The notes under the pieces: generated by a model | What the model was told of the DNA's origin: nothing | The model's database searches: none | What the model saw: the letters and a program-made list of their open reading frames with translations, nothing else | Shown: piece after piece, positions 7,067 through 16,962 of the stretch | Layout: the number at the start of each line of letters is the position of its first letter | How positions within the stretch are numbered: the first letter of the stretch is position 1 | Made by a program: the position numbers and the translations under genes | Source: Mycobacterium sp. 3519A | GTDB lineage: Bacteria; Actinomycetota; Actinomycetes; Mycobacteriales; Mycobacteriaceae | DNA length: 64,000 nucleotides | Direction of reading: 5' to 3' | Assembly: GCF_900240945.1 (NCBI RefSeq) | Contig: NZ_OESG01000013.1 | Location: 1,652,888 to 1,716,887 of the forward strand

Positions 7067-10000
7067 ATGACAGGGTCGGCGTGCCGCAGGTGCGGTAGTG
7101 AGCCACGCGCGGGCGCCCGGTTCTGCGATGCCTGCGGATCTCCGATCGCGGCGCCGGTCGACAACCACGCCGAGCACAAGCAGGTGACAGTGCTTTTCGT
7201 GGACGTGCAGCGGTCCATGGATCTGGCGGCAGCCCTGGGCCCCGAACGGCTCCGTGAGGTGATGGGCGACATCTTCAACAGGTGTGGCGCCGTCATCCAG
7301 CGGTACGGGGGCGCTGTCGAGCAATTCACCGGCGACGGGGTCATGGCATTGTTCGGTGCCCCGATTGCATTGGAAGATCACGCGATTCGTGCCTGCGTGG
7401 CCGCACTGGAGATACAGAAGGAAGCCGGTCGCCTCGCCGAGGAGGTCATGCGTCGCGACCGCATGCCGGTGGCACTGCGGGTCGGATTGAACTCCGGCGA
7501 CGTGGTGTTCGGCCAAATCGGTTCGGACTCCGACAGTTACACCGCCTTCGGCAGTCCGGTCGGGATGGCGCAACGAATGGAATCGATTGCACCCGCCGGT
7601 GGCGTGATGATCAGCGAATCCACCGCTCGGCTGGTCGAACACATCGCCGTGCTCGACGAGCCCACATTGGTCAACATCAAGAACGTGGCCAAGCCGGTTC
7701 CCACCCGGCGACTGCGGGGGATGCTCGCCAGCAGGGCGGTGGCGGGCCGACGTGAGTCCACCCTCGTCGGACGCGACGACGAGATCCGATCGGTCACCAG
7801 GATCGTCGGCGAAACCATCCGAGGCAACGGATCCGTCGTCAACCTCGTCGGTCCGGCCGGGATCGGTAAGAGCCGCTTCTGTCGCGAGCTGGTGAAGATC
7901 GCGCAGGCCTCGGGGATGGAAACGTTTTCGACCTTCTGTGAATCGCATACCAGCGAAGCGCCGTTCGGCGTGGTGACGAAGCTGCTTCGCGAGATCATGC
8001 AGATCGGTGACGACGAGCGGGAATCAGGTCGAAGGTTGCTGCGCAACCGTTTTCGGGACGCCGATCGCGATGACCTGCTCCTACTGGAGGACCTCGTCGG
8101 TGTGCGCGAAGCCGCTGTCGCAGTGCCGAACGTTTCGGCGGAGGCGCGCAGGCGACGGCTGGCAGCGCTCATCGGTGCATCGGTGATGTCGCCCGATACG
8201 CCAACGGTTTATGTGATCGAAGACGTGCATTGGATCGATCCCGCCAGTGAGGCGCTCCTGGCCGACCTGCTGGCGAGCAGCCCTGCGCGCCGGGCGATGG
8301 TAGTGATCACCTACCGGCCCGAGTATGGCGGTATGCTTTCGCGGCTGCCGTCAGCGGTGGCGATCGAACTTGCCGCGCTTGACAACTCAGCTGCGTGGGA
8401 GATGACGACCGAGCTCATCGGCTCGCATCCTTCAGTAGCCGAGCTGGCGGCCAACATCATCGAGCACTCGGCCGGAAATCCCTTCTATGTGCAGGAAATC
8501 GTCAGGGAATTCGCCGAACGGAAAGTGATCGTCGGGGACCGCGGTGCATACCGCCGCCAACTCGACATCGCCGACATCAGCGTGCCTCCGACGCTGCAAG
8601 CCACGATCGGTGCCCGCATCGACCGGCTCACCCCTTCGGCGAAGCGCACGCTCAACGCGGCGGCCATCATCGGATCCCGCTTCGCCGTCGACCTGCTCGA
8701 CGCCGTGCTCGGTGACACCGACGAATCCGGCCCGGCCGAACTGGCCGAGTTGGTCCACTCCGAGCTGATCGATCAGGTGGTGTTCACACCGCCTGCGGAG
8801 TATGTGTTCCGCCATCCGCTGGTCAGGACCGTCGCATATGAATCACAGCTGAAAAGCGCACGCGCACAACTGCACCGTCGCCTTGCCGCGGCGCTCGCGC
8901 ATCGCCACGAGGCGGCCGCAGACGCCATCGCCGCGGTGATCGCCGGGCATCTGGAAGCGGGAGGTGACATCCGCGAAGCCTTCAATTGGCATATGCGCGC
9001 GGGGAATTGGTTCACCAACCGCGACATCGGCGCGGCCCGCGGCAGTTGGCAACGTGCGAAGGCGCTGGCCGAGGAATTGGCGGCGGAGGACACTGATCGC
9101 CGCTGGATGCGGACCGTCCCCCGCGCCCTGCTCTGCGGAAGCACCTGGCGCGCGGGTGGTGGGCTCGCCGATACGGGCTTCGAGGAGTTGCGGGCGTTGT
9201 GCACCCGAGCCGAGGACCAGGTTCCGCTCGCGATGGGGATGGCCGGATATCTGTCCCAGCTCGCGGTCGTCGGTCGCATTCGCGAGGCATCAAGTGCCGC
9301 AGCGGAATACGTCGACCTCATCGATGCGATCGACCAGCCCGGCCTCACCGTCGGCATGCTCTATCCGGCGATTCACGCCAAGTACGAAGCGGCGGAGATG
9401 GCTGACGTCGAGCGACTGGCGCGGCGCGTCATCGATCTGGCGCAGGGTGATCCCACCAGGGGCAACTTCCTGACCGGGTCTCCGTTGGCATATGCCACCG
9501 GCATGGTCGCCTCGGCCAGATGCGCTCTAGGGCGATCAGGGTGGCGGGAAGGCTTCGACCAGGCGATCGAGATCTCGCGAGTCGACCCCACCACATACGT
9601 CACGATGGTGATGTTCAAGTACGTCCTCGGCATCCCCTGCGGTGCGTTGCTCGCCGATGCGGTGGCACAACGGGATTCAGCGGAAGCACTGCACATCGCG
9701 GAACGGTGCAGTGAAGACTTCGCGCTGCACAGTGCCCAGTTGACGCGCGGCATTGTCCTGCTGGCGGCATCCGACGGCGATCGTGCGCTCGGCCTCGACC
9801 TGCTCGAGGAAGCCCGGTCCGCCGCGGTGAGCGAAGGTTTCATGATGGCGAAGGTTCCGACCATCGATGTGCAATTGGCCGCGCAGAAGGCTCGCGCCAA
9901 CGATTTGGCTGGTGCCATCGAGATCTCCCGGCGGGTCATCGCCAGCCAGCAGGAAACTGGGGGAGCGCTCGATCTCCCAACGGCGACAAGCGTTCTGGTC

Positions 10001-10249
10001 GAGTCGCTGCTTGCCAGGGACGGGCCTGCAGACCTGGACGAGGCGTGCACGGCAGTCGAGCGGCTGGCGGCGGCGAAGGGGCCCGGCTTCACGCTGTACG
10101 AATTGCAAGTACTGCGTATGCGGGCGATGCTCGCATCGGCGCAGGGCGACGAGCAGCGGTACCGCATCCATGCCGAGCGCTACCTCGCCGCAGCGCAGGA
10201 CGCACAGTTCCGCGGCCACGAAGCGTGCGCTCGTCGGATGCTCAGCTAG
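7067..10249 (+). CDS. Class III cyclase domain-AAA ATPase-TPR regulator
   Basis: A 1060-residue multidomain protein. Residues 6-23 form a small zinc ribbon (CRRC...CDAC). Residues about 38-215 are a class III nucleotidyl cyclase domain with metal aspartates in FVDVQRSM (D46) and FTGDGVMALFG (D90). An AAA-type ATPase follows, with Walker A GPAGIGKS and Walker B YVIEDVHWIDPAS, then about 500 residues of TPR-like helices. The usual transition-state Asn of VNxAxR is Gly here (PVGMAQRM), a variant I recall in this cyclase-ATPase group, so cAMP synthesis is uncertain. There is no C-terminal LuxR HTH. The ATG start is about 37 nt after a TACGCT -10-like hexamer. Function is presumably signal sensing; its targets are not evident. 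Confidence 0.85.
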   Translation: MTGSACRRCGSEPRAGARFCDACGSPIAAPVDNHAEHKQVTVLFVDVQRSMDLAAALGPERLREVMGDIFNRCGAVIQRYGGAVEQFTGDGVMALFGAPIALEDHAIRACVAALEIQKEAGRLAEEVMRRDRMPVALRVGLNSGDVVFGQIGSDSDSYTAFGSPVGMAQRMESIAPAGGVMISESTARLVEHIAVLDEPTLVNIKNVAKPVPTRRLRGMLASRAVAGRRESTLVGRDDEIRSVTRIVGETIRGNGSVVNLVGPAGIGKSRFCRELVKIAQASGMETFSTFCESHTSEAPFGVVTKLLREIMQIGDDERESGRRLLRNRFRDADRDDLLLLEDLVGVREAAVAVPNVSAEARRRRLAALIGASVMSPDTPTVYVIEDVHWIDPASEALLADLLASSPARRAMVVITYRPEYGGMLSRLPSAVAIELAALDNSAAWEMTTELIGSHPSVAELAANIIEHSAGNPFYVQEIVREFAERKVIVGDRGAYRRQLDIADISVPPTLQATIGARIDRLTPSAKRTLNAAAIIGSRFAVDLLDAVLGDTDESGPAELAELVHSELIDQVVFTPPAEYVFRHPLVRTVAYESQLKSARAQLHRRLAAALAHRHEAAADAIAAVIAGHLEAGGDIREAFNWHMRAGNWFTNRDIGAARGSWQRAKALAEELAAEDTDRRWMRTVPRALLCGSTWRAGGGLADTGFEELRALCTRAEDQVPLAMGMAGYLSQLAVVGRIREASSAAAEYVDLIDAIDQPGLTVGMLYPAIHAKYEAAEMADVERLARRVIDLAQGDPTRGNFLTGSPLAYATGMVASARCALGRSGWREGFDQAIEISRVDPTTYVTMVMFKYVLGIPCGALLADAVAQRDSAEALHIAERCSEDFALHSAQLTRGIVLLAASDGDRALGLDLLEEARSAAVSEGFMMAKVPTIDVQLAAQKARANDLAGAIEISRRVIASQQETGGALDLPTATSVLVESLLARDGPADLDEACTAVERLAAAKGPGFTLYELQVLRMRAMLASAQGDEQRYRIHAERYLAAAQDAQFRGHEACARRMLS

Positions 10250-10280
10250 CCCCGGCCGTTCGCCGCAAAGCCAAGCCGCG

Positions 10281-11402
10281 CTAAGTGTTGTCGGCGTTGC
10301 TGCGCGGGAATCCGCCGCCCTGCGGGAACAGCGGGAAGACGACGTCGTCGAGCTTCTCCGCGTCGCCGGAGGTCTTGTTCACTGTTGCGCCCCAGACGTT
10401 GCCGTCGGGCGCCAACTGCAACGCCCACGCGTGTCCGTGCTGGTCTTGGCGGACCACCTCGGGTTCACCGGTGACCGCGCCGGTGTCCGGCGCCAACCGC
10501 ACCGCCACGGTCTGTTTGGTGTTGACGAGGTTGACCAGCACTGTGCCGTCCAGCGCGGCGCAGCCCGCCACCCCCGGCCGGTCGGGCCACGTCCACACCG
10601 TGGACACCTTGGAGTCCTTGGTGATCCGCTGCAGACGGTCGGCGGTCGGGGTGCGGTCGGTGATGTACAGCGCGTCGTCCGACGGGTCGATGCACATGCC
10701 GCCGCCGGCACCCATCCCTGACAGCGCGGTCGTCGGCGGCGCCGGGTTGACCGTGGTCGGCTGTTCCAGGCGCAGCACCTTGCCCGCCAGCGAAGCGGGA
10801 TCGGCGGCCTGGGCGGGATTGCCCGCGTCGCCGGTCTGCACGACCAGCGTCGTCGGGCTGGTGAAGATCAGCGCACCGGTGTTGCCGGTCGGACCTTTCG
10901 GGATGCCGGTCAGGATCGGCTTGGGGATGTCGCCGTCGGCGATGCGGATCACGCGGTTGTCGGTCGGCGTGCTGACGTAGGCATACATCAGCCGATCCTG
11001 CGAGTAGGTCGGCGACAGCACGATGTCCATCAACCCCCCGTCCCCTGACGGATCGACCGGGATGGTCAACTTGACCTTGGGTTCGGCCCTGGTGGACACC
11101 TCTTTCACGGCGCCGGTGGTCCGCTCCGCGACCAGTGCCGACTGGCTGTCGGGAAGCATGATCAACCCGCTCGTGCTCTCCAGACACCCCTGCATGACGC
11201 CGGGCGCCGGGCAGGCCTTCGGGAACGGCTTGGGCGGCAGCGGCGGCGGGGGAGGCGGTGACGACGACGGACCGGGCTTCAGTTCGGGTTCGGTCGTGAA
11301 GGGCTGCGACTGGGCCTGGTCGAAACGCGCGCAGCCGGACCCGACGAGCAACGCCGCACACAGCAGCACAATCACACCCCGCACGGGTCGGCGCTGTCTC
11401 AT
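10281..11402 (-). CDS. lppZ: Lipoprotein LppZ, beta-propeller
   Basis: A 373-residue secreted lipoprotein. The ATG at 11402 opens a signal peptide MRQRRPVRGVIVLLCAALLV ending in the lipobox VGSGC, so the mature protein would be anchored to the outer face of the membrane; a longer frame to 11549 is ignored because it would bury this signal. A proline-rich linker (PPPPPPLPP) follows, then a propeller of the glucose/sorbosone dehydrogenase type (GLMDIVLSPTYSQDRLMYAYV, VQTGDAGNPAQAADPASLAG). Length and position match LppZ of M. tuberculosis as I remember it. Function is unknown; an enzymatic role is possible but unproven. It is divergent from the DoxX gene. Confidence 0.88.
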   Translation of the reverse strand: MRQRRPVRGVIVLLCAALLVGSGCARFDQAQSQPFTTEPELKPGPSSSPPPPPPLPPKPFPKACPAPGVMQGCLESTSGLIMLPDSQSALVAERTTGAVKEVSTRAEPKVKLTIPVDPSGDGGLMDIVLSPTYSQDRLMYAYVSTPTDNRVIRIADGDIPKPILTGIPKGPTGNTGALIFTSPTTLVVQTGDAGNPAQAADPASLAGKVLRLEQPTTVNPAPPTTALSGMGAGGGMCIDPSDDALYITDRTPTADRLQRITKDSKVSTVWTWPDRPGVAGCAALDGTVLVNLVNTKQTVAVRLAPDTGAVTGEPEVVRQDQHGHAWALQLAPDGNVWGATVNKTSGDAEKLDDVVFPLFPQGGGFPRSNADNT

Positions 11403-11525
11403 GCGAGCCAGGTTACGGATTGTTCGGCGATACGCGCCACGCGCGGCCGGTGAGCCGCGAATCGGGCAGCCAAAGCGCCGCGCCAATCCTCCATTCTCCG
11501 GTGACGAGCACTTACCCTGGCAATC

Positions 11526-12329
11526 GTGACCAGTCAACCTGATCCGCACACGTGGCAGCGCCCGGCGTCTGCGAGCCTGGTCGACCCCGAGGACGATCTT
11601 CCGACCTCGAACTACGCCGGCGACTTCGAGACCACCGCGATCCCGCGTTACGACTCGGCCAAGTCGTCATCCGGCGAGCCGTTTGGCCTGATCAGCGACC
11701 CGGAACCGCTGCCGTACGTGCAGCCGGGTGGCCGACATTCGCTCGGGGCCTACGGTGCAGAACCCGTCGAGATCGAACCCGATCTCAGCGACCGCGCGCG
11801 TGACCGGCGCGGCACCCAGGACCTCGGCCTCCTACTTCTCCGTCTCGCGGTCGGCGTGCTGTTCATCGGGCACGGGCTGCAGAAGGCGTTCGGCCTGTGG
11901 GGCGGACCCGGCTTCGACGGACTCGAACAACAACTTTCCGACACCGGCTTCAAGTACGCCGACATCCTGACCTATGTGGCGACCGGCGGTCAGATCGCCG
12001 CCGGGGTGCTGCTGGTCCTCGGGCTGTTCACGCCGGTGGCGGCCGCGGGCGCGCTGGCGTACCTGGTGACGGGTGTTCTCGCCGACGCGATGACCGCGCA
12101 CGAGCAGGCCAGGTTGGGGTCGTTCCTCACCGACGGCCATGAATACAAGGTCATCCTGCTCGCGGTGGTCGCGGCGATCATCTTGATCGGGCCCGGCCGC
12201 TACGGGTTCGACGCCGGTCGCGGGTGGTCCCGCCGCCCGTTCGTGGGGTCGTTCGTCGCCCTGGTGCTGGGCATCGGCGGCGGTGTGGCGGTGTGGGTGC
12301 TGCTCAACGGCGGCAATCCGCTGTCTTAG
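11526..12329 (+). CDS. DoxX-family membrane protein
   Basis: A 267-residue protein with a long polar N-terminal region (about 100 residues) and a C-terminal DoxX domain of four to five hydrophobic helices, starting LGLLLLRLAVGVLFIGHGLQ and including TGGQIAAGVLLVLGLFTPVA. The syntenic M. tuberculosis protein is reported to form a membrane complex with superoxide dismutase SodA and the thiosulfate sulfurtransferase SseA that links radical detoxification to thiol balance. That role is inferred here from synteny and family. The GTG start follows CTGGCAATC without a clear ribosome site. The stop overlaps by 4 bp the stop of the convergent cfp6 gene. Confidence 0.87.
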   Translation: MTSQPDPHTWQRPASASLVDPEDDLPTSNYAGDFETTAIPRYDSAKSSSGEPFGLISDPEPLPYVQPGGRHSLGAYGAEPVEIEPDLSDRARDRRGTQDLGLLLLRLAVGVLFIGHGLQKAFGLWGGPGFDGLEQQLSDTGFKYADILTYVATGGQIAAGVLLVLGLFTPVAAAGALAYLVTGVLADAMTAHEQARLGSFLTDGHEYKVILLAVVAAIILIGPGRYGFDAGRGWSRRPFVGSFVALVLGIGGGVAVWVLLNGGNPLS

Positions 12330-12712
12330 TCGTACGGATTGGGCACCCTGCCGCCGCTGGCCTCCGTCAGCAGGGGCAGCGTCGAGAAGGTCACCGCAGG
12401 CAGTCGCAGTTCGCCGCCGTCCTTCAACTGGGCGTAGGCCCATGAACTCTTGCCGAACCGCAGGCCGGCGATGTCGTTCCATCCGACCGTCTGGCTGCCC
12501 AGCAGCGTGCGGGCGGTGACGGTGTCTCGGTCGGCCGTCGTGCGGTAGCGGACGATGAGCGCCGACAAGCCGATCGGGATGATCAGCAGCAGCACCGACC
12601 AGGACGGCAAGGCCAGGATCACGGCCAGCAGGGCCAGCGCCAGGAATCCGACGGCGAAGTGCGCCATCGGCGAGATCTTGATGACGGCCTTGGCGGTGGC
12701 GGGCGAACTCAC
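12326..12712 (-). CDS. cfp6: Cfp6-like PH-domain protein
   Basis: A 128-residue protein with two hydrophobic segments near the N-terminus (HFAVGFLALALLAVILALPS, VLLLIIPIGLSALIV) followed by a bacterial PH-like domain (TVTARTLLGSQTVGWNDIAG, LRFGKSSWAYAQLKDGGELR, then LPAVTFSTLPLL). It closely matches the low-molecular-weight antigen Cfp6 known from M. tuberculosis culture filtrate; the C-terminus (LTEASGGRVPNPY) is nearly identical to the one I remember. GTG 12712 is chosen because GGAGGATTG precedes it; an internal ATG 24 bases further in would give the 113-residue form. Function is unknown. Confidence 0.85.
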   Translation of the reverse strand: MSSPATAKAVIKISPMAHFAVGFLALALLAVILALPSWSVLLLIIPIGLSALIVRYRTTADRDTVTARTLLGSQTVGWNDIAGLRFGKSSWAYAQLKDGGELRLPAVTFSTLPLLTEASGGRVPNPYD

Positions 12713-12740
12713 GCCCTCAATCCTCCCATTCCGAGGCAAT

Positions 12741-12770
12741 TTGACCAGTGACCAGTGCAGGGGCTACCGT
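12741..12770 (+). promoter_or_regulatory. Promoter of the ilvBNC leader
   Basis: TTGACC (12741-12746) and TACCGT (12765-12770) are separated by 18 bp and would start transcription near 12777-12779, that is, at the ATG of the leader peptide. This fits a leaderless attenuation peptide. Inferred from consensus only. Confidence 0.55.
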
Positions 12771-12778
12771 CGACGGTT

Positions 12779-12850
12779 ATGCAGACCCCGGCATTGCTCG
12801 TAGTAATTGGGAAGCGCGTTGATGCCGCGCTTGCCTTCTGCCGGGCATAG
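12779..12850 (+). CDS. ilvB leader peptide (branched-chain attenuator)
   Basis: A 23-residue open frame, MQTPALLVVIGKRVDAALAF followed by CRA and TAG at 12848-12850. It contains the cluster Leu-Leu-Val-Val-Ile at residues 6-10, the three amino acids made by the downstream pathway. A terminator hairpin starts 20 nt after the stop codon. Ribosome stalling at these codons when charged Leu, Val or Ile tRNA is scarce would favour an antiterminator and allow transcription of ilvBNC, as in classical attenuation. No ribosome site is visible; the predicted start of transcription falls on or beside the ATG, so translation would be leaderless. It is too short to be called by length alone, and the assignment rests on the codon content and position. 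Confidence 0.8.
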   Translation: MQTPALLVVIGKRVDAALAFCRA

Positions 12851-12869
12851 CAACCAGCATCGACGCGCG

Positions 12870-12906
12870 ACCCTCGTACAGCGACCCAGCTGACGGGGGT
12901 TTTTTC
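12870..12906 (+). terminator. Attenuator terminator upstream of ilvB
   Basis: Bases 12870-12882 (ACCCTCGTACAGC) pair with 12889-12900 (GCTGACGGGGGT) with one bulged A, around the loop GACCCA. Six U residues follow (12900-12905), which is unusual for a mycobacterial terminator and makes intrinsic termination credible. It lies between the leader peptide and ilvB. Confidence 0.82.
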
Positions 12907-12962
12907 TTGCCCCAACACCGATTTGAGATCCTAGAGACGACGACGGAGATAACGAGGACACC

Positions 12963-14827
12963 GTGAGCGCACCCACCACGCGACCGCCGGAGCAGACAAA
13001 TGGCGGACACCCCGCGTCTGCTGCCGCCAAGCCAGCCCACAAGGCCGGCCCCGCGCAACCGAAACGCGTTGCACCGCATCAACTCACCGGTGCGCAAGCC
13101 GTAATCCGGTCACTCGAGGAACTCGAGGTCGACGTCATCTTCGGCATCCCCGGCGGCGCCGTGTTGCCGGTCTACGACCCGCTTTTCGACTCGCAGAAGC
13201 TGCGGCACGTGCTGGTCCGCCACGAGCAGGGCGCAGGCCATGCGGCCAGTGGCTACGCACACGCCACCGGCAAGGTCGGGGTGTGCATGGCGACGTCGGG
13301 ACCCGGCGCCACCAACCTGGTCACCCCGTTGGCCGATGCGCACATGGACTCGATCCCGATGGTGGCCATCACCGGTCAGGTCGGACGCGGTCTGATCGGT
13401 ACCGACGCCTTCCAGGAAGCCGACATCTCCGGTATCACGATGCCGATCACCAAGCACAACTTCCTGGTGCGCAACGGCGACGACATCCCGAGGGCGATCG
13501 CCGAGGCGTTCCACATCGCCTCGTCGGGTCGGCCGGGGCCGGTGCTCGTCGACATCCCGAAGGACGTGCTGCAGGGGCAGTGCACCTTCAGTTGGCCGCC
13601 ACAGATGGACCTGCCCGGCTACAAGCCGAACACCAAACCGCACAACCGCCAGATCCGTGAGGCGGCCAAGCTGATCGCAGCGGCCCGCAAGCCGGTGCTC
13701 TACGTCGGCGGCGGCGTGATCCGCGGTGAGGCCACCGAGGAACTGCTGAACCTGGCGGAGTTGACCGGCATCCCCGTCGTGACCACGCTGATGGCCCGCG
13801 GCGCGTTCCCGGACAGCCATCCGCAACACATGGGCATGCCGGGCATGCACGGCACGGTGAGTGCGGTGGCCGCGTTGCAGCGCAGCGACCTGCTGATCGC
13901 GCTCGGCACCCGCTTCGATGACCGCGTGACCGGCAAGCTGGACTCCTTCGCCCCTGAGGCCAAGGTGATCCACGCCGACATCGACCCCGCCGAGATCGGC
14001 AAGAACCGGCACGCCGACGTCCCGATCGTGGGCGACGTCAAGGCCGTCATCACCGATCTGATCGAGGCGCTGCGCAAGGACGGCACCATCGGATCGATCA
14101 ACATCGACAACTGGTGGGAGTACCTGCGCGGTGTGCAGGCCACCTACCCGCTGAGCTACGGCCCGCAGAGCGACGGCAGCCTCTCACCGGAGTACGTCAT
14201 CGAAACACTGGGCAAGATGGCCGGTCCCGACGCGGTGTACGTCGCAGGCGTTGGTCAGCACCAGATGTGGGCCGCGCAGTTCATCAAATACGAGAACCCG
14301 AAGACGTGGCTCAACTCCGGCGGGCTCGGCACCATGGGCTTCGCGGTTCCCGCCGCGATGGGCGCCAAGTTCGGCCGTCCGGAGGCCGAGGTGTGGGCCA
14401 TCGACGGCGACGGTTGCTTCCAGATGACCAACCAGGAACTGGCCACCTGCGCCGTCGAGGGCGCACCGATCAAGGTGGCCATCATCAACAACGGCAACCT
14501 CGGCATGGTGCGCCAGTGGCAGACGCTGTTCTACGAAGAGCGGTACAGCCAAACCGATCTCGCCACGCACAGCCACCGCATCCCCGATTTCGTGATGCTG
14601 GCCGAGGCGCTGGGCTGCGTCGGATTGCGTTGTGAGCGTGCCGAAGACGTCGAAGACGTGATCAAGCAGGCGCGGGAGATCAACGACCGCCCCGTCGTGA
14701 TCGACTTCATCGTCGGCGCCGACGCGCAGGTGTGGCCCATGGTGGCCGCGGGCACCAGCAACGACGAGATCCAGGCAGCACGCGGCATCCGCCCGCTGTT
14801 CGACGATCCCCAAGAAGGACACGCCTG

Positions 14828-14828
<1 letters not shown>
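12963..14828 (+). CDS. ilvB: Acetolactate synthase, large catalytic subunit
   Basis: A 621-residue ThDP- and FAD-dependent enzyme that condenses two pyruvates, or pyruvate with 2-oxobutyrate, at the first shared step of valine, leucine and isoleucine synthesis. The N-terminal ThDP domain has [15 protein letters not shown] and the catalytic glutamate in [14 protein letters not shown]. The FAD-binding middle domain and the C-terminal ThDP motif [20 protein letters not shown] with [12 protein letters not shown] are present. A 45-residue Ala/Pro-rich N-terminal extension precedes the core, as in other mycobacterial IlvB. The GTG start follows GGAGATAACGAGGACACC. Its stop overlaps the ATG of ilvN (TGATG), so the two subunits are translationally coupled. 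Confidence 0.97.
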
Positions 14829-16374
<1,546 letters not shown>

Positions 16375-16382
16375 TCAGCGAT

Positions 16383-16425
16383 TTGTGTGCGTCCCGGAGC
16401 GCTCACCGCTCGGAAACGCACACAA
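16383..16425. terminator. Bidirectional terminator after ilvC
   Basis: TTGTGTGCGT (16383-16392) pairs exactly with ACGCACACAA (16416-16425). Inside, CCGGAGCG and CGCTCGG extend the stem with one bulge around CTCAC. It lies 9 nt after ilvC and 8 nt before the stop of the convergent gene at 16433. Confidence 0.8.
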
Positions 16426-16432
16426 GCCGCAA

Positions 16433-16861
16433 TCAGGGGCGGCGCTCGTGGCCAGCTTTACCGTGGCTGCGGCGCCGCTCCTTCATTTCCGCTTCGAAGA
16501 TGTGCCTGCGGCCCTGCTGCAACTCGTCGCGCACCCGGCGCTCGTGGTCGCGGAACACCGACCAGTAGTTGTCGTCGAAGTCCTCGACGATTTGAAACGT
16601 CCAGCGCCCGTAGAGCACGTTTCGGCCGACCACCTCTTCTTCCAGCCGGTCGGCGACGGCCTGGTGTCCGGCGTCGCGCAGCAGATCGCACGCGTCCCCG
16701 AGCAGTAGGTCCGCGCGGCCCATCAACTGGTGGAACGAGTACAGCTCACCGCGTGCCCGCTCGACCCATTCCAGGGCTTCGGACACCTTTCCCACCGCCT
16801 CGACCGTTGCATCGTCCAACCCGTCGGGACGGCTGTGCTTGTCATCTACGGATGCGCTCAT
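16433..16861 (-). CDS. Conserved hypothetical helical protein
   Basis: A 142-residue acidic and charged protein, mostly helical, which I do not recognise. It is soluble by composition, with no signal peptide or membrane segment. Visible features are a Trp/Tyr-rich centre (YGRWTFQIVEDFDDNYWSVF) and a basic C-terminus rich in Arg and His (EAEMKERRRSHGKAGHERRP). ATG 16861 is chosen because upstream codons run into the regulatory region shared with the divergent MerR gene; a weak GGGGGT precedes it at a distance. The candidate LitR operator at 16894-16911 lies 33 nt before the start, so it may belong to that regulon. Codon use is like its neighbours. Confidence 0.7.
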   Translation of the reverse strand: MSASVDDKHSRPDGLDDATVEAVGKVSEALEWVERARGELYSFHQLMGRADLLLGDACDLLRDAGHQAVADRLEEEVVGRNVLYGRWTFQIVEDFDDNYWSVFRDHERRVRDELQQGRRHIFEAEMKERRRSHGKAGHERRP

Positions 16862-16893
16862 GCGGTCAGGGGTACCCCCTTCGCAGAAAATGT

Positions 16894-16911
16894 TGCATCG
16901 ATCGTGCATTG
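16894..16911 (+). promoter_or_regulatory. Candidate LitR/CarH-type operator before the MerR regulator
   Basis: TGCATCG-ATCG-TGCATTG, two heptamers separated by 4 bp. The same layout (TGCATCG-GTTG-TGCATCG) occurs at 26584-26601 before crtE. The site lies between the divergent hypothetical gene and the regulator, 51 bp before the regulator's GTG, suggesting autoregulation. Based on repeat comparison within the window only. Confidence 0.6.
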
Positions 16912-16962
16912 GATGGTTACAGGGCGGTCGTCGGGCTTTATCCTGTCGAGGTTGGAGAATCA

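Noticed and set aside
11403..11549. Upstream extension of lppZ to 11549
   Set aside because: It would put 49 residues before a clear signal peptide and lipobox.
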